From contig PLGA01000297.1 of NCBI GenBank assembly GCA_003139735.1, positions 1 to 5,003 on the forward strand: DNA of 5,003 bases. The letters run 5' to 3'. The stretch is from Bryobacterales bacterium. Its GTDB lineage: Bacteria > Acidobacteriota > Terriglobia > Bryobacterales > Bryobacteraceae. The position numbers were made by a program, and so were the translations under genes. The notes under the pieces are model-generated. The model made no database searches, was not told where the DNA came from, and saw only the letters and a list, made by a program, of their open reading frames with translations. Position 1 is the stretch's first letter; each line of letters begins with the position of its first letter. Shown here one piece after another: positions 1-4,381 of this stretch.

Positions 1-19
1 GGTCCGCCCCACCGAAGAA

Positions 20-47
20 GGCAGGCCACAAAAGACGATGGCCTGCC
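20..47. repeat. Hairpin repeat downstream of the S41 gene
   Basis: Two perfect 9-base arms (GGCAGGCCA at 20-28 and TGGCCTGCC at 39-47) enclose a 10-base AT-rich spacer. The flanking CCCCAC words (7-12 and 46-51) and the CGAAGAA word before the stem (13-19) resemble the modules in the hairpin cluster at 3424-3556, so I place it in the same family. It lies about 107 bases past the stop of the minus-strand S41 gene. It could act as an mRNA 3' stabiliser or a weak terminator, but no T-run follows on either strand. The rest of 1-154 shows nothing I can name. Confidence 0.55.
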
Positions 48-154
48 CCACTGTCTAGTTGTTTCCTGGACACTACACTAGCAGGGCGCACCACGACGAC
101 GGCATCGGAGCGGCAAGAGGCAGGTTCAGATGGAAGAAGCCCGCATGCCCGGCG

Positions 155-1366
155 CTACTTGTTCAGGATTTCCAGGGCCTTCTTGACCACCGGATCGCCG
201 GTAGTCTTGCGCTGTAGGTCCACTTGCGGCTGCGACTGGGGCAGCGGCTCGCCGTTCTCGTCGTAATCGATCTGCGGCTCCGGTTCGGGCACCAGCAAGG
301 CCGGGGTCACGCGGGTATCCTGAATTGCCTGTCCATTGGGCGAGTAATACTTGGCGACCGAGAGGATGATCGCGCCGCCATCCTCCATGGTGATGGCCTT
401 GAGCTGGGAGGCATCGCCGTAAGTAGGCTCCCCGACCAACTGGGCGCGCTTGTTGTCCTGCAACGCGGCGGCGGCTATTTCCGCTCCGGACGCGGTTCCG
501 CGGTCGGTCAGCACCGCCATGGGCAGGGTGGTGACGGCCTTGGCGGGATCGGCGTCGAAGTTCTGCCGGGGAACGCGCTGGCCTTGCAGGTAGGTGATGC
601 GTCCCTTGTCCAGGAACAGATTTGCCAGGGCGATGCCGTCCTCGGGAGCGCCCGCGGCGCAATCGCGCAGGTCGAGGATCAGCTTCTGCGCGCCGTCTTT
701 TTGCAGATTCTGAATGGCGTCGGCGGTTTGCTTGACCTGGGCCGCGCCCAACGCATCGACATTGATATAGCCCACCTTGTCGGCCAACATCGAGCTATCC
801 ACCGGGGGCGGCGGCGTGTTGGCGCGCGCCAGTTTCACGGTTTGCGGCTCTACCTGGCGCACGTGTACGACGCTCAAATCCACCTCGGCGCCGGGCTCGC
901 CTTCGAGCAGCATGTTGGCGTATGCCAGCGGCATATCGCGCGTGGCGACGCCTTTGATGGACTCGATCATATCGCCCGTCTCGAATCCCGCCTTGGCCGC
1001 CGGAGAGCCGGGGATGGCCGCCACCACGCTCACATACCCGGGCCGCTTGGAGAGGATCAGGCCGACGCCTGCCTGCTTGACGTCCTTGTTCTTCAGGTAG
1101 TCGCGATACTGGTCCGCGTTCAGGTAGCTGGCGAACGGATCGATGGCCTCCAGCATGCCGTCGAGCGCCCCCAGGCTGACGCTCCGCATGTCCGGCTCTT
1201 CGACGTACTCGCTCTGGATGCGCGCCACCACTTCGCTGAAAACGCCGATGTGCTTCAGGGTGTCTTCCTGGGTGGACGCGCCCTGGCCGAGCACGCTGCC
1301 AATCAGGAAAAAGAGAGTGAGACACGTCGAGGCGCTCACGACAAGATACTTCCAACGGCTGGTCAT
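155..1366 (-). CDS. Exported S41-family (CtpA-like) PDZ peptidase homologue, catalytic Lys replaced
   Basis: A 403-residue protein with a hydrophobic N-terminal export signal (about residues 8-28). It continues with the S41 N-terminal helical segment (about 35-92), a PDZ domain (about 96-172, carboxylate-binding loop GVGL at 100-103) and the S41 catalytic core (about 195-355). Family members cleave proteins near the C-terminus in the periplasm with a Ser/Lys dyad. The nucleophile is present as Ser293 in GTASGAE. The Lys expected 25 residues later, in a TFGKG-type motif, is Asp318 (TYGDAS, codon GAT at 413-415). The usual DLRxNPGG oxyanion segment reads DLRDCAAG (232-239). The downstream YYSPNGQAIQ motif is normal. 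The frame is intact and of ordinary family length, so this looks like a maintained protein, either a pseudoprotease or an enzyme with altered chemistry. The ATG at 1366 is preceded by GGAG at 1379-1382 (12-base spacing, rather long). It appears monocistronic. S41 membership is secure; activity is doubtful. Confidence 0.93.
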   Translation of the reverse strand: MTSRWKYLVVSASTCLTLFFLIGSVLGQGASTQEDTLKHIGVFSEVVARIQSEYVEEPDMRSVSLGALDGMLEAIDPFASYLNADQYRDYLKNKDVKQAGVGLILSKRPGYVSVVAAIPGSPAAKAGFETGDMIESIKGVATRDMPLAYANMLLEGEPGAEVDLSVVHVRQVEPQTVKLARANTPPPPVDSSMLADKVGYINVDALGAAQVKQTADAIQNLQKDGAQKLILDLRDCAAGAPEDGIALANLFLDKGRITYLQGQRVPRQNFDADPAKAVTTLPMAVLTDRGTASGAEIAAAALQDNKRAQLVGEPTYGDASQLKAITMEDGGAIILSVAKYYSPNGQAIQDTRVTPALLVPEPEPQIDYDENGEPLPQSQPQVDLQRKTTGDPVVKKALEILNK

Positions 1367-1368
1367 AA

Positions 1369-2799
1369 GTGATGAAAACTCCGGGGGCCTTTAGACCCAT
1401 TGTACCGCGACTTCCGTGGCAGACCGGGAACGCACGGAGCCGTCTCAACCTATTGGACGCGCCGAGGGGCGGTTTCGGTTCTTGCTCCTTTGGGCTATTT
1501 CCAGGCGGCCCGCTCCCGCAGCCCGGCGATGTGCGCGGCATGGTGGCGGCCATGCCAAGCGTACATGGCCAGGTTGATTCCGAGATCATACCAAGCGGAA
1601 GGCGCACCGCTCCGCCAGCGCCAGACCCTCGGATAGTAACTGCCGCGCAAGCATTGGAAGCGGGCTTCGCGTTCCTGCTGTTGGTCGGATCGGGCCTGAT
1701 GATACGCAGCCTGGTACATTTGCAGCAGGAAGACCACGGATTTCGTCCCGACCATGTGCTCACCTTACGCGTTCCGGTTGGGACGTTGAGCGATCCGCGT
1801 CCAACGGGCAAGTACGACACCAGGCCGCGGCAGATGGCATATTACCGCGAGATTCTGGAGCGGGTGAAAACCGTTCCTGGAATCAAGGCAGCGGCCATTG
1901 TAAATAACCTGCCGCTTTCCGACGTCAACAGTTCGCTCAGCCTCAACCTTCCCGGCCCCGACGGCAAACCTGAACCCATGTCCGCGCGTACCATCAGCCC
2001 GCAGTACTTTGCCGCGATGGGCATCCCACTGATCGCGGGCCGCGCCTTTGCCGATAGCGACCAGACCGGCGCTCCCAACGTGGCGATCGTCAACGAGTAC
2101 CTGGCCCGCCAGCTCTTCCCGAACAGGAGCCCGCTGGGCGAAAAGCTCGCTGGCGGTCCGACGATCGTCGGCTTGGTCAAGAACTCCGCGCAACTGAGTT
2201 ACGAATTGCCAGCCAGGGCCGAGGTATACATTCCCTATCAGCAGTACATCTTTGCGGCTTTCATGTCTACCATCGTGGTGCGAACGGAAGGCGAGCCAGC
2301 CGCTCTCGCCGCGGCGCTGAGAAAGCAGGTTTGGGCGGTCGACCCGACCCAGCCCGTCGTAAAGGTGGAAACCATGGAAGAGGTGATCGCCGACTCCATC
2401 TGGCGCCCGCGATTCTCAGCTTGGATCTTCTCCGTGCTGAGCGGATTGTCCGTGCTGCTGACCGCGATCGGGGTTTATGGCGTAGTCGCGTATACATCCA
2501 CCCTGCGGGCACGGGAGGTAGGGATTCGGGTCGCGCTCGGCGCCGCCGCCAGTGACGTCCTGGCCGTGATTCTGCGCGGAGCCTTGATCCCGCTGGCGTT
2601 CGGCCTCTGTCTCAGCGCCGTGGCGGCGCTCTTGCTGTCGCGCCTTGTCGCGAACCTGCTCTATGGGGTCGGCAGTAGCGACCCCTTGACGTATTTGAGC
2701 GCCGGCGCACTGCTGTTAGGGGTTGGAGCAGCCGCCAGCGCAGGGCCGGCATGGCGGGCAGCCACGCGGGACCCGCTCCGGACATTGCGCGGCGAATAG
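1369..2799 (+). CDS. N-terminally truncated ADOP/MacB-FtsX type ABC transporter permease
   Basis: The frame is open for 476 codons, but recognisable homology starts only at about codon 89 (near 1633). There a membrane segment (residues 97-116, LLLVGSGLMIRSL) matches the mid-protein helix of ADOP permeases. Then follow a MacB-type extracytoplasmic domain (about 120-340; typical words are GFRPDHVLTLRVP, YFAAMGIPLIAGRAF and NEYLARQLFP) and the C-terminal FtsX domain. The FtsX part has three helices (about 350-377, 395-425, 440-462), the REVGIRVALGA signature (382-392) and a DPLRTLRGE tail. Full-length ADOP proteins are about 800 residues and carry an earlier MacB/FtsX half, which is missing here. 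Codons 1-88 match nothing I know: they run through the S41 upstream region and antisense to the DinB remnant. The GTG at 1369 is therefore only the formal limit of the frame; a later ATG (1540 or 1552) is equally possible. No ATPase gene is adjacent, as is usual for these orphan permeases. Probably a decaying gene. Confidence 0.8.
   Translation: MMKTPGAFRPIVPRLPWQTGNARSRLNLLDAPRGGFGSCSFGLFPGGPLPQPGDVRGMVAAMPSVHGQVDSEIIPSGRRTAPPAPDPRIVTAAQALEAGFAFLLLVGSGLMIRSLVHLQQEDHGFRPDHVLTLRVPVGTLSDPRPTGKYDTRPRQMAYYREILERVKTVPGIKAAAIVNNLPLSDVNSSLSLNLPGPDGKPEPMSARTISPQYFAAMGIPLIAGRAFADSDQTGAPNVAIVNEYLARQLFPNRSPLGEKLAGGPTIVGLVKNSAQLSYELPARAEVYIPYQQYIFAAFMSTIVVRTEGEPAALAAALRKQVWAVDPTQPVVKVETMEEVIADSIWRPRFSAWIFSVLSGLSVLLTAIGVYGVVAYTSTLRAREVGIRVALGAAASDVLAVILRGALIPLAFGLCLSAVAALLLSRLVANLLYGVGSSDPLTYLSAGALLLGVGAAASAGPAWRAATRDPLRTLRGE
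1392..1404 (-). promoter_or_regulatory. Possible -10 element of the S41 gene
   Basis: Read on the minus strand, TACAAT (1399-1404) matches five of six bases of the sigma-70 -10 consensus. It would place transcription start near 1392, giving a leader of about 26 bases before the ATG at 1366. I see no good -35 hexamer at 16-18 bases spacing, so the call rests on one element and on position. Confidence 0.3.
1495..1611 (-). pseudogene. 3' remnant of a DinB/YfiT-like metalloprotein gene
   Basis: The minus strand encodes about 39 residues ending in a TAG at 1495-1497. They read NLAMYAWHGRHHAAHIAGLR and then ERAAWK. This is the characteristic C-terminal helix of DinB/YfiT superfamily proteins (bacillithiol transferase or DUF664-like metal-dependent enzymes). 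In these, the closely spaced histidines (His codons at 1552-1554, 1543-1545, 1540-1542 and 1531-1533) supply two of the three metal ligands. Going upstream, resemblance fades by about 1585-1611. The same frame stays open to 1755, but there it only shadows the permease gene on the other strand. The rest of the protein, normally about 150-170 residues with the first His ligand, is absent, so I call it a truncated, dead gene. An unknown small protein that kept only this helix is unlikely. Confidence 0.62.
1585..1635. other. Breakpoint between two 5'-truncated divergent genes
   Basis: Left of this interval the minus strand encodes the end of a DinB/YfiT-like protein. Right of it the plus strand encodes the C-terminal half of an ADOP permease. 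Both lose similarity to their families within about 50 bases of each other, and both lack their 5' portions. The simplest inferred history is a divergent pair from which one deletion removed both starts and the shared promoter region. I see no target-site duplication or insertion sequence end here. Confidence 0.55.
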
Positions 2800-2861
2800 T
2801 CCGTCAACGCGCGTGTAGAGCCTGGCGGATTCTGTCAATCTACCGCCCCGGCCGCTTTTCT

Positions 2862-2895
2862 GCAAAAAACAATTTGCATTCGAATTGTTTTCTGC
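2862..2895. repeat. 13-bp AT-rich inverted repeat before the HTH gene
   Basis: The left arm GCAAAAAACAATT (2862-2874) and right arm AATTGTTTTCTGC (2883-2895) are inverse complements at 12 of 13 positions, around an 8-base spacer. The stretch stands out as AT-rich in a GC-rich window. It ends 45 bases before the ATG of the HTH gene and overlaps the best promoter candidate, the expected place for an operator bound by a dimeric HTH protein. Alternatives are a hairpin terminator for the permease gene upstream (the right arm carries a TTTT) or a remnant transposon end. Confidence 0.6.
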
Positions 2896-2901
2896 TATTC
2901 T
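2874..2901 (+). promoter_or_regulatory. Possible promoter of the HTH gene
   Basis: TTGCAT (2874-2879) and TATTCT (2896-2901) are separated by 16 bases and would give a leader of about 33 bases before the ATG at 2941. Each hexamer matches consensus only moderately (3/6 and 4/6). The right arm of the inverted repeat lies between them, so a protein bound to the palindrome would block polymerase. Position and AT content are the main support. Confidence 0.33.
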
Positions 2902-2940
2902 GGAATCGCTCTGGCCGATACCGTCCGCGCGAACTGAAGT

Positions 2941-3405
2941 ATGGATACAGCCGCGCAAGGCATTCTCACTCGCGATGAAATGGAGAGCAGGCGCCTGTTA
3001 GCCGCACAGGACCTGCAGACGGGGCTCACGCAGGCCCAGGTTGCCCGCAAGTTCGGCGTGAGCCGGACCACGGCGTCGCGCTGGCGCCGCGCATTATGCG
3101 TCAGGGGCGTGGAGGCGCTGCGGAAGCGCCGCGCGTCCGGCCGTCCCAGCCGGCTTAGCCAGGAACAATTCCTGGGCGCGGCGGCGATCTACCATGCCGG
3201 CCCGCGAGAGGCCGGTTTCGATAGCGACCGCTGGACCACGGCGCGCTTCGCCGAGGCCATCCAACGGCGTTTCGGGGTGCGCTACGATCCGGACCACGTG
3301 GGCCGCATCATGCACCGGCTCGGCCTGCGTGCGCGGACACGGCGCAGCCGGCGCGACGACGAAGCGGCCGTCTTCGAGCAGACGCTCATCCAAAAGGCCT
3401 CCTAA
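2941..3405 (+). CDS. Stand-alone double helix-turn-helix protein, IS630 transposase N-terminus-like
   Basis: A 154-residue basic protein with two DNA-binding modules. The first is a homeodomain-like HTH (about 28-51, LTQAQVARKFGVSRTTASRW). An Arg-rich linker with a GRPS motif follows (61-72). The second is a winged HTH (about 73-131, with WTTARFAEAIQRRFGV and YDPDHVGRIMHRLGL). This order is that of the DNA-binding half of IS630/Tc1-like transposases. The DDE catalytic domain is absent: the protein ends at a TAA followed directly by hairpin repeats, and no frame downstream resembles a DDE domain. It is either the first ORF of a lost two-ORF element or a domesticated DNA-binding regulator. The ATG at 2941 lacks a good Shine-Dalgarno sequence; another in-frame ATG lies at 2980, also without one. 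The palindrome at 2862-2895 could be its binding site. Family resemblance is clear; function is not known. Confidence 0.82.
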   Translation: MDTAAQGILTRDEMESRRLLAAQDLQTGLTQAQVARKFGVSRTTASRWRRALCVRGVEALRKRRASGRPSRLSQEQFLGAAAIYHAGPREAGFDSDRWTTARFAEAIQRRFGVRYDPDHVGRIMHRLGLRARTRRSRRDDEAAVFEQTLIQKAS

Positions 3406-3423
3406 GAGACGCGCCGATGGAAG

Positions 3424-3451
3424 GCGTGGCAGACGAAAGCGTCTGCCACGC
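3424..3451. repeat. Perfect hairpin A of the convergent intergenic repeat cluster
   Basis: Twelve-base arms GCGTGGCAGACG (3424-3435) and CGTCTGCCACGC (3440-3451) pair perfectly around the 4-base loop AAAG. It lies 19 bases after the stop of the HTH gene. A 22-base stretch of it (3426-3447) recurs exactly at 3463-3484. The structure would form in transcripts from either strand and may terminate or protect both convergent mRNAs, although no T-run follows. Confidence 0.8.
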
Positions 3452-3462
3452 ATGCGTCCGGA

Positions 3463-3488
3463 GTGGCAGACGAAAGCGTCTGCCCCAC
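3463..3488. repeat. Hairpin B, second copy of the same unit
   Basis: This is an exact direct repeat of 22 bases of hairpin A, 37 bases further on. Arms GGCAGACG (3465-3472) and CGTCTGCC (3477-3484) pair around AAAG. The outer GT/AC pair (3463-3464 with 3487-3488) closes only if CC at 3485-3486 bulges. The tandem arrangement of palindromic units resembles REP/BIME clusters. Confidence 0.75.
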
Positions 3489-3509
3489 GGGGCGGCATAG
3501 CCGCAGCCA

Positions 3510-3556
3510 CGAAGAACGCCGGCACGGACGCCGGCGTGGCAGGCTGAAAGCCCACG
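3510..3556. repeat. Hairpins C and D of the cluster, sharing a 23-bp word with 4981-5003
   Basis: Hairpin C has arms CGCCGGC (3517-3523) and GCCGGCG (3530-3536) with a 6-base loop. D is weaker: GGC (3542-3544) with GCC (3550-3552) around TGAAA, extended by CGTG (3535-3538) with CACG (3553-3556). Bases 3510-3532 recur exactly at 4981-5003. The GTGGCAGgctGAAAGC phrase echoes hairpins A and B, so the cluster is built from re-used words. Confidence 0.7.
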
Positions 3557-3574
3557 AAGCGGACGGGTGTAATA

Positions 3575-4381
3575 CTATGCGCGCAGCCTCGGCGCAGCCA
3601 TAGCCACGACCAGAGCGGCCGCGGACAAGAACGTTCCGAGTGGCAACTCGTAGGTCTTCGGGTCCTTGCGCGCGATCCATATGTAGGCGTAACCCAAAAT
3701 GGAGCCGGCGAGCGATCCCAGCAGGAGCGTGAGCAAGGCGCCGTTGATTCCCAGAAAGCTGCCCACCATGACCATGAATTTCACGTCGCCGAAGCCCAGG
3801 CCCTCGCGGTGGCGCACCTTTTCATAGAGCCAACCGCCGGCCCAGAGAAGGGCCGCCGGAAGCACCGCGCCCAGGACGGATTCCGCAAGCCAGTCCGCCC
3901 TGCCGGTCAGATTTACGCCGGCCAGCCAGGATAGGGATTGCGCGGTACTGTCCGGCGTGGGCACGAAGAAGGCGAAAGCCAGGCCCGCCAGGGCGCCGCC
4001 CAGGGTGAGTTCGTCCGGCAGGATGCGCTCTTCGAGATCGCAGAAGAGCAGCGCCAGCAGCAGGGCCGCGAGAGCGCACATCTTGTACGCCGGGAGGGCC
4101 GGCCCGAGGGTCCACACGAAATAGAAGAAGCACAGGCCGGTGAGCAACTCGACGGCGGGATAGCGAATGGGGATGCGGGCGCGGCACTGCCGGCAGCGTC
4201 CGCCGAGCAGCGCGTAACTCAGCAGAGGAATGTTGTCGTACCAGGCGATGGGCTTTTCGCACGAAGGGCAGTGCGAGCGCGGGCGGACCACGGAAAGGTC
4301 GCGCGGCCAGCGGTAGATGCACACGTTCAGAAAGCTGCCGATCAAGAGGCCGAAGAGGAACGCGAGAATGGCAGCCGTCAC
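3575..4381 (-). CDS. pilD: Prepilin peptidase / N-methyltransferase (family A24, PilD-like)
   Basis: A 268-residue polytopic inner-membrane protein that removes the leader from type IV prepilins or pseudopilins and methylates the new N-terminus. The first membrane helix carries GSFLNVCIYRWPRD (15-28). The cytoplasmic loop has both cysteine pairs of the zinc-type domain: Cys38/Cys41 (CPSC) and Cys63/Cys66 (CRQC). The catalytic aspartates are Asp115 (DLEERILPD) and Asp199 in GFGDVK (197-201). About seven to eight helices are visible, and the length is normal. I choose GTG at 4381 because family homology begins there and it overlaps the upstream stop as GTGA; the frame is open further upstream but only as a shadow of the glycosyltransferase. 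AGG lies 7 bases before the start, and translation is probably coupled. No pilin or secretion ATPase gene is in the window, so pilus versus type II secretion cannot be decided. Confidence 0.93.
   Translation of the reverse strand: MTAAILAFLFGLLIGSFLNVCIYRWPRDLSVVRPRSHCPSCEKPIAWYDNIPLLSYALLGGRCRQCRARIPIRYPAVELLTGLCFFYFVWTLGPALPAYKMCALAALLLALLFCDLEERILPDELTLGGALAGLAFAFFVPTPDSTAQSLSWLAGVNLTGRADWLAESVLGAVLPAALLWAGGWLYEKVRHREGLGFGDVKFMVMVGSFLGINGALLTLLLGSLAGSILGYAYIWIARKDPKTYELPLGTFLSAAALVVAMAAPRLRA

Noticed and set aside
224..1372. Long open frame on the plus strand opposite the S41 gene
   Set aside because: It is antisense to a clear S41 coding region, has no domain resemblance, and is explained by GC-rich third positions.
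795..1820. 341-codon minus-strand frame spanning the S41 5' end, the promoter region and the permease
   Set aside because: It crosses three unrelated regions, has Arg-rich low-complexity composition and no recognisable domain.
2862..3405. Complete IS630 insertion sequence
   Set aside because: No DDE catalytic ORF, no matching terminal repeat on the right side and no TA target duplication that I can define.
3424..3488. Intrinsic (rho-independent) terminators
   Set aside because: The stems are strong, but no T-run follows on either strand, so I list them as repeats only.
3424..3556. CRISPR-like array
   Set aside because: Only two exact copies of a 22-base unit about 15 bases apart, each itself a hairpin, with no regular spacers and no cas genes.
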